A stretch of 22,768 nucleotides of DNA from Firmicutes bacterium AM31-12AC (GCA_003480425.1 QUJA01000041.1:1-22768); one strand, 5' to 3'. Positions 7,236-14,579 are shown, numbered from the stretch's first letter. A program made the numbers and translations. The notes: generated by a model from the letters alone, not told the origin.

Positions 7236-7766
7236 TTATCTACGCATATAAATCAAATCGGTTATTCCGTTATAAGTCTGTGTTTTACAAAGCCTTAACT
7301 TTATTTCCCTGTCTATGTTGCCCAAAAGACGAACCCCATTTCCTAACAGAGTAGGAATAACAGAAATGTAATATTTATCAATCATATTTTTGCTTACCAA
7401 CTGCTGAACAAGATTTGCTCCGCCACAAATCCAAATATCCTTTCCTGCTTCTTGTTTTAGCCGTTCCAATAATAAAACAGGATTTTCACTTGTAAAATGA
7501 ATTTGTTGGGAAGAATTGCACTCTTTATGTGTTAATACATAAGTTGTAAATTTATTATATACCCATTCTTGCGGAGAAAGTTCAGTAACAACCTGATGAG
7601 AAGTATTCCACCCCATTAAGACAGTATCTATATCTTTGGTAAATTCTGTATAAGTGTCGATGTTTTCATTGTCATTTCCATGACCATTTAGCCAAGCTAC
7701 TCCACCATTACCGTCCGCAATATATCCGTCAAGGCTCATGGCAATAAATAAAACTACTTTTCTCAT
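7236..7766 (-). CDS. RibD C-terminal-like (dihydrofolate reductase family) protein
   Basis: This 176-residue protein has the RibD-C/DHFR-like fold. It begins MRKVVLFIAMSLDGYIADGN, continues with DTVLMGWNTSHQV, and has the nucleotide-binding-like loop IWICGGANLVQQL followed by ISVIPTLLGNGVRLL. Stand-alone members (YyaP/YwjB type) are NADPH-dependent reductases of unclear substrate and should not be equated with true dihydrofolate reductase. The ribosome-binding site is weak (AAGAGAAAAA before ATG). It is in a co-oriented run of cargo genes downstream of the 31-residue peptide and the DinB-like gene. Confidence 0.8.
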   Translation of the reverse strand: MRKVVLFIAMSLDGYIADGNGGVAWLNGHGNDNENIDTYTEFTKDIDTVLMGWNTSHQVVTELSPQEWVYNKFTTYVLTHKECNSSQQIHFTSENPVLLLERLKQEAGKDIWICGGANLVQQLVSKNMIDKYYISVIPTLLGNGVRLLGNIDREIKLRLCKTQTYNGITDLIYMRR

Positions 7767-7796
7767 TTTTTCTCTTTTATAAATACAAACAGGAAT

Positions 7797-7892
7797 TTAT
7801 TTCTCTTTTTTACTCATAAGGGAACAACTGATTGCTACAAATAAACCCATTAAAATCCATGGAAATGCTGCTCTTATAAAATCACTAACCAT
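7797..7892 (-). CDS. 31-residue single-span membrane peptide
   Basis: A short gene starts at the ATG at 7890-7892 after an excellent AAGGAGGAATAAAGT. It encodes a short polar N-terminus, a hydrophobic span (FPWILMGLFVAISCSLM) and a lysine-rich tail (SKKEK). This arrangement puts the C-terminus in the cytoplasm. It lies between the RibD-C-like and DinB-like genes with 30-50 base gaps and probably shares their transcript. Function unknown: an accessory membrane peptide or a small toxin are both possible. Confidence 0.6.
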   Translation of the reverse strand: MVSDFIRAAFPWILMGLFVAISCSLMSKKEK

Positions 7893-7947
7893 ACTTTATT
7901 CCTCCTTAAATTCCAATTTCCTTAGTTCTACAAACTGAAATTTTTGC

Positions 7948-8604
7948 CTATGAATGTATCTTGTTCTTTATACGCAAACAGGCTTCTGTGTGCATAATCC
8001 AATGTCTTGAAAACGGCATTTGAATTAGTCCACAAATATCTTTATTACACCAATAATCAATCAGCCAAATTGCTTTTTCATTGTCGTTTACTACATTCAA
8101 CGATTCTAAGTATCCTTTTCTTTCTTTCGGTATTTTTCTTTTCAATTCATCATAAGATAACCGTTCAAGCATTTTCTCAGTGCTTTCCCATACTTCGAAA
8201 ATATATAAATATAATTCTTCCAGATTAAGCTGTTTTGAAAAGTCTGCAATCTGCTGTTTCATGAGTTCATTTCCTGTTGTAATGATAGGTGAATTGATAC
8301 GCTCTTGATAATTGCCTGCAAAAAATACTTGTTCATCTTCATTTATCACTGTATGCACAACTATATCTTCAATGCGGAAAATATGCCAAATAGAATAAGC
8401 AATCGTCTTACTATGATAACCATCAGCGTTTATGAAGGGGATTGAGTTAAAATCTTCTCTGCATAATTCTTCTTTGAAAGATACTAAGGTTTGTATTAAC
8501 TGACTTCGTAAAGTAAGTAAAGTATCAATACCCCTCTTATAAGTATCTTTCTTTTTTATTTGTGCCTGCATTGTTTTATTAAGTTCAGACCATTCCTTAT
8601 TCAT
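7948..8604 (-). CDS. DinB-like superfamily protein
   Basis: This 218-residue protein is mostly helical, with histidines spaced as in the DinB/YfiT metal-binding four-helix bundle (YHSKTIAYSIWHIFRIED near the middle of the protein, SRHWIMHTEACLRI near the end). Members are thiol-dependent or unknown enzymes, often stress- or drug-linked. An upstream TTG at 8644-8646 is in frame, but the ATG at 8602-8604 follows GAGAGGATTGAAT and fits better. The gene's upstream region is cut by the inner element only 40 bases away, so its original promoter is now near 20243. Confidence 0.65.
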   Translation of the reverse strand: MNKEWSELNKTMQAQIKKKDTYKRGIDTLLTLRSQLIQTLVSFKEELCREDFNSIPFINADGYHSKTIAYSIWHIFRIEDIVVHTVINEDEQVFFAGNYQERINSPIITTGNELMKQQIADFSKQLNLEELYLYIFEVWESTEKMLERLSYDELKRKIPKERKGYLESLNVVNDNEKAIWLIDYWCNKDICGLIQMPFSRHWIMHTEACLRIKNKIHS

Positions 8605-8645
8605 ATTCAATCCTCTCTCAAATTCTGATTTTATCGCCCCATACA

Positions 8646-8656
8646 AACTGGAATTT
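8646..8656. other. Candidate left attachment core of the inner element
   Basis: AACTGGAATTT occurs here and at 20233-20243. The two copies lie outside matching arm-site clusters, at similar distances from them (about 70-120 bases). Similarity extends weakly on both sides. No other shared word of this length was noticed between the two end regions. The core is therefore a good but unproven estimate of the recombination site. Confidence 0.5.
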
Positions 8657-8727
8657 ATATAATTATCTCTCTAACTTTCCCCATTTTATAGGCTTTCCCG
8701 CCTGTCCATTAGTGAAATGATATGTAG

Positions 8728-8779
8728 TTTCCCTTATTTTACCCTTATGAGATAATCACAAGGGAAATAAGGGAATTTT
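8728..8779. promoter_or_regulatory. Left integrase arm-type sites / integrase 3' hairpin
   Basis: TTTCCCTTATTTTACCCTT (8728-8746) is followed by its near reverse complement, CACAAGGGAAATAAGGGAA (8757-8775). CACAAGGGAAA is found again at 20114 near the right end. Repeats of this kind near both ends are typical binding sites for the N-terminal arm-binding domain of Tn916-like integrases. The inverted arrangement also makes an RNA hairpin a few bases beyond the integrase stop. Confidence 0.55.
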
Positions 8780-8780
8780 T

Positions 8781-10076
8781 TTAATCATTGCCTACCACTT
8801 TATCAAGAAGCCTAACTGATTTTCGTTTAGCATCTCTTGTGGAGTGAGCATAGACATTCATTGTGGTACTTACATCTGAGTGTCCTAACAGTTCCTGCAC
8901 ATCTTTTGGGGCAGCTCCATTTGCTAAAAGGTTGCTTGTATAGGTGTGACGTAACTGGTGGAAATGAAAGCCTTCAAATCCCTCTAATGTTTTTGCCACC
9001 TTTCTGCAAACAGTCCCCAAAGTAGTTGGAAGTTCCAGACAACCATCCGGTCTTAAACAGACGAAAGAAATTTCTTTATAATCTGCCGGGACTTCCTCTG
9101 TTCTGTCTAAGCAATAATATTCGTAGTACACTCTGTTTTTCTCTTTGACCGCTTTGTAGTAGTTCGTGTGATAAAGTTCTCCGTACTGCATTCGATTTTT
9201 TAACTGCTCTTTCCGGGCATTACGGAAAATCTCTACCAGCGTATCTCCAAAATCAACAATCCTCACTTTTTTCCGCTTGGTTGGTCCGATGATATATTTG
9301 CGCTTTGAGCCATCGTATCGGATGCTACGTCTTATGGTAAGGCATTGTTCTTCCAGATTTACGTCCTGCCACGCCAAACCGCAGGCTTCTCCAATACGAA
9401 GCCCGGCATAATAGGCTATCTGGATTGGAAGTATTGCGGCTGGGTTCTTTTTTTTCAGATAAGCAAGCAATCTTTCATAATCTTCTCGTGAAATTGGTTG
9501 GATATTTCCGTCCATGTCCTCGTCTGAAAACAAATCAACTTCATCCGTCTGATACCGCAGTTTAATATACTGCATGGGATTAAACGTAATATACTGTTTT
9601 GGAAATACTGCAAAGCGGAAGGACTGCTGCATGACTGCGGAAAAAGAATGGATGTAATCTTTGCTGTAACCCTTTCTCTCTTTTCCGTCGGGATGAACTC
9701 CCCCGAAGGAAAGCAAATCAAAAAAGGATTGCAAATGCTCAGAGGTTACATTTTTTAATTTCCGTTCTGCCAGCGGATGTTTCTTAATATTTCGGATTGT
9801 TCCGAGGTAATTCTCCACAGTACCATTGCTGAGCGTACCTGTTTTTAATTCCTCCTCTGCCCACACATCCAAAAGTTGTCCGACTGTGAGATTTTCCGCT
9901 TTGGCAACAAATTTCTTTTTCTCATAATCATCCATTGCCTGACGGAGCAGTTTTTCAGTTTCACTTTTGCTTTCTGTTCCAACGCATTCTTTCTGAACAA
10001 GATTGCCGCTTGCGTCCTCTACATAGAAGCGGTAGTACCATTTCTTTCCTTTTTTTCTTACAGATCCTTTTGCCAT
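8781..10076 (-). CDS. int: Tyrosine site-specific integrase (Tn916 family type)
   Basis: This 431-residue recombinase would insert and excise the inner element. The N-terminal arm-binding domain (about 1-55: SVRKKGKKWYYRFYVED) is followed by a core-binding SAM-like domain (about 60-180) and the catalytic domain. Visible catalytic residues are Arg227 (AYYAGLRIGEAC), His373 and Arg376 (HFHQLRHTYTSN), His399 (LLGHSDVSTT) and Tyr409 (MNVYAHST). I chose the ATG at 10074-10076 because AAAGGAG lies just before it, inside the longer frame that would start at 10106. It reads towards the left end and its stop adjoins the arm sites. Confidence 0.95.
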   Translation of the reverse strand: MAKGSVRKKGKKWYYRFYVEDASGNLVQKECVGTESKSETEKLLRQAMDDYEKKKFVAKAENLTVGQLLDVWAEEELKTGTLSNGTVENYLGTIRNIKKHPLAERKLKNVTSEHLQSFFDLLSFGGVHPDGKERKGYSKDYIHSFSAVMQQSFRFAVFPKQYITFNPMQYIKLRYQTDEVDLFSDEDMDGNIQPISREDYERLLAYLKKKNPAAILPIQIAYYAGLRIGEACGLAWQDVNLEEQCLTIRRSIRYDGSKRKYIIGPTKRKKVRIVDFGDTLVEIFRNARKEQLKNRMQYGELYHTNYYKAVKEKNRVYYEYYCLDRTEEVPADYKEISFVCLRPDGCLELPTTLGTVCRKVAKTLEGFEGFHFHQLRHTYTSNLLANGAAPKDVQELLGHSDVSTTMNVYAHSTRDAKRKSVRLLDKVVGND

Positions 10077-10162
10077 AATCGTATGTCTCCTTTCGATATT
10101 AGACAATCGGAACTGATGAAATGCTTCGTGCGTGTAAGTATATCATAACTCCGGCTGTCTTA

Positions 10163-10792
10163 CTATACCGATTCGGAATCTTCGTATAAGACTTCTGATA
10201 AAAGATTTGCAAGCCTTTGCTCTGCTGTTTTGGGTTTCTTGGAATAGAGCCTTACGATGTCTGCCATCTCATTAAAAGCATTGATGGTGTGAGTGATTTC
10301 CCTTAAGAACATAATCTCATTATATTCATCATTCGATTCAAACCCTATTGTTTTGGCAATATCCGTCTGACCATCATTCCCCTTAAAGTTTTTGCAGGCG
10401 AACTGAAAGGAATCCAAAAACAGACCATATTGTTTTAACATCAGCAGTAATAAATCTTTTGAAAAAGCATCTTCTTCTTTGGTAAGGGCAAGTGGTAACT
10501 GTTCCAGAATATCTCCCATCGCATCACGAATCTGTAATTCTCTCTTATCCGTAATATCGGTTTCATATTCATCTGTTTCCCCTTTGAGCCATTCCACAGA
10601 TACATGGAGTGCTTCCGAAAGACCTTCCAACACCATTTTTTTCGTATTGTCAATCGAACCATTCTCATAACGCAGGATTGTAGAAGCGGTAACACCCATC
10701 TTTTCTGCGACATAAGGCTGTGTCAGATTCAATTCCAGACGGCGCTGTTTTACTCTGCTCCCTATCAGCTTGCGTAATTCTTTATCTTTCAT
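10163..10792 (-). CDS. XRE-family regulator of the inner element
   Basis: This 209-residue protein has an N-terminal helix-turn-helix (about 8-65: VKQRRLELNLTQPYVAEKMG, then ASTILRYENGS) and a helical C-terminal part (about 90-200) of unknown role. The start is the ATG at 10790-10792 after AAAGGAGG; the long upstream frame runs through the promoter. It is divergent from the excisionase gene, and a TTGCA-N3-TGCAA palindrome covers its own -35 box while another sits in front of the excisionase. The layout implies a self-limiting repressor of the excision and mobilization transcript. How it is relieved cannot be read here. Confidence 0.85.
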   Translation of the reverse strand: MKDKELRKLIGSRVKQRRLELNLTQPYVAEKMGVTASTILRYENGSIDNTKKMVLEGLSEALHVSVEWLKGETDEYETDITDKRELQIRDAMGDILEQLPLALTKEEDAFSKDLLLLMLKQYGLFLDSFQFACKNFKGNDGQTDIAKTIGFESNDEYNEIMFLREITHTINAFNEMADIVRLYSKKPKTAEQRLANLLSEVLYEDSESV

Positions 10793-10822
10793 GCTGACTG
10801 CCTCCTTTTTCGGTATGTATGA

Positions 10823-10858
10823 ATTATAGCATTGTTTTTCTGAAATTGCAATATGCAA
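10823..10858 (-). promoter_or_regulatory. Promoter and operator of the XRE regulator
   Basis: On the minus strand TTGCAA (10846-10851) and TATAAT (10823-10828) are 17 bases apart. The palindrome TTGCAATATGCAA (10846-10858) covers the -35 box, which implies autorepression. Confidence 0.7.
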
Positions 10859-10889
10859 TATAAAGTTTATTTTTAACATTTCGTAACGC

Positions 10890-10918
10890 TTGACAAAAAG
10901 ATGTGAAAAGGATATACT
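10890..10918 (+). promoter_or_regulatory. Promoter of the excisionase-mobilization transcript
   Basis: TTGACA (10890-10895) and TATACT (10913-10918) are exactly 17 bases apart, a near-consensus vegetative promoter pointing at the excisionase gene, whose ATG is 46 bases downstream of the -10 box. Confidence 0.8.
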
Positions 10919-10931
10919 TACATCACAAGAA

Positions 10932-10944
10932 TTGCATAATGCAA
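10932..10944 (+). promoter_or_regulatory. Second operator, TTGCATAATGCAA
   Basis: The palindrome has the same TTGCA-N3-TGCAA form as the one at 10846-10858. It lies downstream of the -10 box, about 14-26 bases into the transcript, where a bound repressor would block elongation. A half-site, TTGCATTATCCA, follows inside the excisionase start. Confidence 0.7.
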
Positions 10945-10963
10945 TTTGTAAGGAGGTGATTAT

Positions 10964-11194
10964 ATGACGCAAAGAAAAATTGCATTATCCATCGAAGAAG
11001 CTGCTGACTATACGGGAATCGGCAGAAACACCTTAAGACAGCTTGTAGAATGGAAGAAACTTCCAGTATTAAAGGTTGGTCGCAAAGTCCTGATTAAAAC
11101 CGATATTCTGGAAATGTTTATGGAAGCTAATGAAGGTCGTGATTTGAGGGATAGAGGAAATGTAAAAGCTGTAACAAGAACTGTGGCAAATTAA
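10964..11194 (+). CDS. xis: Excisionase-like DNA-binding protein
   Basis: This 76-residue protein has a MerR-like winged helix (SIEEAADYTGIGRNTLRQLV, then LPVLKVGRKVLIKTDILEMF), the fold of Tn916-type excisionases that bend DNA to promote integrase-driven excision. AAGGAGGTGATTAT precedes the ATG. It is the first gene behind the strong promoter at 10890 and is divergent from the repressor. The length is normal for the family. Confidence 0.85.
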   Translation: MTQRKIALSIEEAADYTGIGRNTLRQLVEWKKLPVLKVGRKVLIKTDILEMFMEANEGRDLRDRGNVKAVTRTVAN

Positions 11195-11197
11195 AAA

Positions 11198-11219
11198 GGC
11201 GGCTTCCAAAGAAACCGCC
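11198..11219. repeat. GGCGG/CCGCC hairpin after the excisionase gene
   Basis: A 5-bp GC stem with a 12-base loop lies four bases beyond the excisionase stop. On the plus strand it lacks a T tract, so it is at most a weak attenuator. On the minus strand five T residues follow, which would end antisense transcripts. Confidence 0.3.
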
Positions 11220-11334
11220 AAAGGTTCTATCAGACCAAAGCCATGATATACCTACACGCAAGAAGATTATACCATGTGCTTCTTCTGATACGCAACCGAG
11301 AACTTATGTTTGCAAAAGAAAGGAGAATGTAATA

Positions 11335-11649
11335 ATGGCAAAATCAACAAAAAGTTATGAAGAACGAATGCTTGAAATGGAAAAAAGGGAACAGGAAAGC
11401 CTTGAAAAAGCAAAACGATATGCAGCACAGAAGAAAGAACTTCTGAAACGAAAGAAAACCGAGGAAAGTAAAAAACGAACCCATAGGCTCTGTCAGATTG
11501 GCGGTGCGGTGGAATCCGTTCTTGGTGCTCCTATTGAGGAAGAAGACATCCCAAAGCTGATTGTTTTTCTGAAAAGGCAGGAAGCCAATGGGAGATTTTT
11601 CTCAAAAGCAATGCAGAAAGAAACCAATACCGATATGGAGGAAGTGTAA
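11335..11649 (+). CDS. DUF3847-like mobilization accessory protein
   Basis: This 104-residue protein is highly charged. Residues 1-50 are a lysine- and glutamate-rich coiled coil (YEERMLEMEKREQESLEKAK), followed by HRLCQIGGAVESVLGAPI and EEDIPKLIVFLKRQE. This is the usual form of DUF3847 proteins, found directly before MobA/MobL relaxase genes and probably acting as relaxosome accessory factors. AAAGGAGAATGTAAT precedes the ATG. It is followed by the non-coding transfer-origin region and then the relaxase. Confidence 0.75.
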   Translation: MAKSTKSYEERMLEMEKREQESLEKAKRYAAQKKELLKRKKTEESKKRTHRLCQIGGAVESVLGAPIEEEDIPKLIVFLKRQEANGRFFSKAMQKETNTDMEEV

Positions 11650-11893
11650 TGGCAGAGGGGATGAGTTTTTCATTCCCTTCATTGCTTTTTCATGAAGGGC
11701 GCACTTATGGACAACCAGAGGTCGTCCCAATAAGTTTGCCACAAGTGTCAACCGGTCTGCGCTCACGCTTGCCGGGCTCGTTCCGTCGGCGGGGCTTTCA
11801 GCCAGACCTGCTCATGCCGCAGGAGGCACTCTTCGCCAGAGAGGCGCATTCCATGCAGGCTGCTATGCGCAGGGCACTCTTACGCAGAGGGAG

Positions 11894-11940
11894 TTCCGGC
11901 AATGCTGCTTTTTCTAAAACTGAAAGCAATGTTGCCGGAA
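11894..11940. other. Candidate oriT hairpin of the MobA/MobL relaxase
   Basis: Eighteen-base arms at 11894-11911 (TTCCGGCAATGCTGCTTT) and 11923-11940 pair with three mismatches; the outer nine positions (TTCCGGCAA) are perfect. The structure is 37 bases before the relaxase start, in the position where MobQ-type origins lie. The whole stretch 11650-11890 is noticeably GC-rich and contains further short inverted repeats. A 119-codon open frame across it overlaps the relaxase start and is not convincing as a gene. The nick site cannot be assigned. Confidence 0.5.
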
Positions 11941-11977
11941 ATCTATGCCGGATACGTCAGAAAGGAGGAATCCAGAC

Positions 11978-13699
11978 ATGGCGATTTTTCATTACACAAT
12001 CAAAATAGTCGGACGAAGTAAAGGGAAATCTGTTATCTCCGCTTCCGCATATCTCAATGGGGATGTGATGAAAAACGAGGAAACAGGGAGAATCAGTTAT
12101 TACACTTCTAAAAAAGAAGTGGTCTACACCCGGCTGATGATGTGCGAAAACGCACCTCCTGAATGGCAGATAGTACCAGAAGAAAATATAAAACGCTTTC
12201 AAAAATCTGTCCGATACAAAAGGTCAGAAGATAAAGAAGCTGCTTTAAAAAAATTCAAAATCACATTTCAGAAACAGAGGTTATGGAATGAGGTATTGAA
12301 GATTGAAAAAAATGCAGATGCCCAACTTGGCAGGTCATTTGAATTTGCCCTCCCCAAAGAATGGAGCAGACAGGAACAAATTCAATATACAACCGACTAT
12401 ATCCAAAAAACTTTTGTAGATAGAGGAATGTGCGCTGATTGGAGTATCCACGACAAAGGGGATGGCAACCCCCATGTCCATCTGCTTCTAACTATGCGTC
12501 CTTTTAACCCGGATCATTCTTGGGGAAAGAAAGAAGTCAAGGATTGGGATTTTGTCAGAGATAAAAACGGAAATATCGTGATTGATGAATCCCATCCGAA
12601 CTGGTGGCAGGATAAGAAAAACCCTGACCGTCATGGAATCCGTATCCCTGTATTAGACGAAAACGGAATTCAGAAGATTGGAGCAAGAAACCGCCTGCAA
12701 TGGAAACGGGTGCTGACCGATGCTACTGGATGGAACAATCCAAAAAATTGTGAACTGTGGCGGAGTGAATGGGCAAAGGTATGTAATGAACATCTGCCTT
12801 TGCATAATCAAGTTGATCATCGTTCTTATGAAAAGCAGGGAAAACTCCAGATTCCTACCATCCATGAAGGAGCTGACGCAAGAAAGATTGAACAAAAGTT
12901 TTTTGCCGGGCAGGAAATAAAAGGCTCGTGGAAAGTAGCGGAAAATCAAATCATAAAACAACAAAACACGTTATTGCAAAAGATACTAAACACCTTTGGG
13001 AAAGTATCGGGTGCATTATCATTATGGAAGGAGCGATTAAATGACATTAGAAGAAAGCCGGGAAATTATACCCTTAATGGAATCCATGATTGGTCAAATC
13101 GAAGAACAGCAGAACCTAATGGCAGAAATGATTCTGGAAATGCAGAACCGGGACACTCAACTCTCTCTTATGCAAAAACAGAATCAGAAATTACAAAAAT
13201 TAAACAACGAGTTATCCGAGCTGCTCAACATTTTGCCAAATACCGAGGAACTGCTTTCCAAGATGGAAGAACAGAAAACGAAGATAGAGCTTTTGGAAAA
13301 CGAAAATCAGCAATGGCAGAAATTGGCACAGAAGCTGAACAGCGAAAACAGTTTATTACTGAAACAGAACACCGAATTGCTGAACTGGAACAGCAGATAG
13401 AGAAAGGACGTGATATAGATGAACGAATCCAGAGAATCAAAGAACGCCGAACAGTTGGAAGAACTTCTGCTCTTGACCGAGGAGATACAAGAAGAACTAG
13501 AACAGAAAGAACAGCTTATCGTGGAACTGAAGACGCAGCTCAGCGAATCTCTGACCTTGAACGAGAAATTAAACAAAGAGAACAGAGCCGGGAATATTCA
13601 AGCATTAAAGAACGACTTGAAGCTGGCAGACAGAGCATTGCGGATCGAGAAAGAGAAGTTGCGAAGCGCAAACGTCATGATAGAGGAATGTCAAGATAA
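11978..13699 (+). CDS. MobA/MobL family (MobQ) relaxase
   Basis: This 573-residue relaxase is predicted to nick the inner element's oriT and lead the strand into a recipient cell. It starts MAIFHYTIKIVGRSKGKSVI, typical of the family, after AAAGGAGG at 11961-11968. The metal-binding histidines are visible in WSIHDKGDGNPHVHLLLTMR (His158, His166, His168). Residues 1 to about 300 form the relaxase domain. The C-terminal part is a basic coiled coil (HRIAELEQQIEKGRDIDERI, REQSREYSSIKERLEAGRQS) ending RHDRGMSR. From residue 355 onwards the same DNA also encodes two proteins in the +1 frame, so its sequence is under a double constraint. It needs a coupling protein in trans. Confidence 0.92.
   Translation: MAIFHYTIKIVGRSKGKSVISASAYLNGDVMKNEETGRISYYTSKKEVVYTRLMMCENAPPEWQIVPEENIKRFQKSVRYKRSEDKEAALKKFKITFQKQRLWNEVLKIEKNADAQLGRSFEFALPKEWSRQEQIQYTTDYIQKTFVDRGMCADWSIHDKGDGNPHVHLLLTMRPFNPDHSWGKKEVKDWDFVRDKNGNIVIDESHPNWWQDKKNPDRHGIRIPVLDENGIQKIGARNRLQWKRVLTDATGWNNPKNCELWRSEWAKVCNEHLPLHNQVDHRSYEKQGKLQIPTIHEGADARKIEQKFFAGQEIKGSWKVAENQIIKQQNTLLQKILNTFGKVSGALSLWKERLNDIRRKPGNYTLNGIHDWSNRRTAEPNGRNDSGNAEPGHSTLSYAKTESEITKIKQRVIRAAQHFAKYRGTAFQDGRTENEDRAFGKRKSAMAEIGTEAEQRKQFITETEHRIAELEQQIEKGRDIDERIQRIKERRTVGRTSALDRGDTRRTRTERTAYRGTEDAAQRISDLEREIKQREQSREYSSIKERLEAGRQSIADREREVAKRKRHDRGMSR
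13041..13400 (+). CDS. Coiled-coil protein overprinted on the relaxase gene
   Basis: This 119-residue protein is almost entirely coiled coil, rich in Leu, Gln, Asn and Glu (QNLMAEMILEMQNRDTQLSL). It lies wholly within the relaxase gene in the +1 frame. The ATG at 13041 has GGAAGGAGCGATTAA before it, a good ribosome-binding site. Its sequence style is of a genuine small mobilization accessory protein rather than a shadow frame, which would be unlikely to keep heptad spacing for 119 codons. It stops at TAG (13398-13400); six codons later, after a second TAG, the next gene begins in the same frame, so the two may derive from one ancestral gene. Confidence 0.7.
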   Translation: MTLEESREIIPLMESMIGQIEEQQNLMAEMILEMQNRDTQLSLMQKQNQKLQKLNNELSELLNILPNTEELLSKMEEQKTKIELLENENQQWQKLAQKLNSENSLLLKQNTELLNWNSR

Positions 13700-14384
13700 A
13701 ATATGCTATTTAACACAGGAACGGGATTATGCCCGGACACATCAGAAAATCGTAGAAATACCGGTAGAAAAGCCGGTACTCTATGAAAAATGTGAAGCCT
13801 GTAACCGGACAGCCTATCAGAATGCAAAAGCAAAATACGAAACACAAAAAGAGCGACTTGCAGGACAGTATAAAGCAAAAACGGTAATGTTCCAAACAAC
13901 CTTGTTCCTTCTTGCATGGTATTCGTTGACAACCACTCTTTTTCAGGCAGTACAGTCAGATATGTTCCTTGTCGATTGTAAATCATTCTTCAATGATTTA
14001 GCATCATTCATACAAACCTTTGTCGGATGGACGATTGATGCCGGGCATTCTGCGGCACAGATTAGTACAAAAATTCCAAATGCTTTTATAGCCGGAATGG
14101 TATATTGGTTATTGCTAATATTGATTGTAGGAATATGTATGGCAGGAACAGGGATGCTGGCGATACTGATAGAAATAAAGGTTATAGAATTATATAAGAA
14201 AAACTGTTGGGATGTTATTACTCTACTAATGATACTGACAAGTGTTGCTATTGTCATTTATTTTGGAGAATCAATCAAAAAAGTACTGTCAGTAAATCTT
14301 CTATTGCTTTTCGTACTTTCGCAGGGCGCATATGTTGGAATTAGATGTTATCTTAAAGTTTGGTTAGAAAAAAGACCATATTAG
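13419..14384 (+). CDS. DUF6040-like coiled-coil membrane protein
   Basis: This 321-residue protein has an N-terminal coiled coil (about 8-110), a CEAC motif at 125-128, a second short helix (about 130-155) and four membrane segments (about 156-178, 222-252, 264-282, 290-312). The arrangement matches proteins I know as DUF6040, found after MobA/MobL relaxases; the function is unknown. A membrane adaptor linking the relaxosome to a helper's coupling protein is a possible role (inference). The first 93 codons overlap the relaxase end in the +1 frame. GAAAGGACGTGATATAG precedes the ATG. It is the last gene of the mobilization transcript and converges with the transporter operon. Confidence 0.75.
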   Translation: MNESRESKNAEQLEELLLLTEEIQEELEQKEQLIVELKTQLSESLTLNEKLNKENRAGNIQALKNDLKLADRALRIEKEKLRSANVMIEECQDKICYLTQERDYARTHQKIVEIPVEKPVLYEKCEACNRTAYQNAKAKYETQKERLAGQYKAKTVMFQTTLFLLAWYSLTTTLFQAVQSDMFLVDCKSFFNDLASFIQTFVGWTIDAGHSAAQISTKIPNAFIAGMVYWLLLILIVGICMAGTGMLAILIEIKVIELYKKNCWDVITLLMILTSVAIVIYFGESIKKVLSVNLLLLFVLSQGAYVGIRCYLKVWLEKRPY

Positions 14385-14468
14385 TATTTTCAACTTACTG
14401 TATAGACAGTAAAATTACTCCATACCAGCCTAGTGAAAATTTACTGTATGAAAAGAAGTATTACAGAG

Positions 14469-14524
14469 AAAAAAGGCTGTAAAAACAGGAACAGCCAGCC
14501 CGAAAGAATTTACGGACTGGCTGT
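14469..14524 (-). terminator. Terminator of the ABC transporter operon
   Basis: Read on the minus strand, ACAGCCAG pairs with CTGGCTGT (14517-14524 with 14491-14498) and is followed by TCCTGTTTTT. An overlapping second hairpin pairs GGCTGT with ACAGCC (14491-14496 with 14475-14480) and is followed by six T residues. Both lie 56-110 bases beyond the permease stop. The two stems share bases and so exclude each other; the second is the more classical terminator. An AT-rich ACAGTAA/TTACTGT hairpin (14395-14412) lies next to the converging gene. Confidence 0.7.
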
Positions 14525-14579
14525 ATCAGCAGAGTAATGTAATTGTGGAGCTGACCGAGATATGAAAAGCTTTCTATCA

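Noticed and set aside
11649..12008. A 119-codon plus-strand frame whose ATG overlaps the stop of the DUF3847-like gene
   Set aside because: It crosses the GC-rich, inverted-repeat-rich region before the relaxase, overlaps the relaxase start and ribosome-binding site, and has Arg/Ser/Pro-rich composition with no recognisable domain. A transfer-origin region explains the sequence better.
13225..13986. Several serine- and cysteine-rich minus-strand frames opposite the relaxase overlap
   Set aside because: They are antisense shadows of Glu/Lys/Gln-rich coiled-coil codons.
14440..14565. A start-less plus-strand frame containing SPKEFTDWLYQQSN before the convergent permease gene
   Set aside because: It may be a gene remnant, but it is only about 37 codons with no start and coincides with the terminator hairpins, so it was not called.
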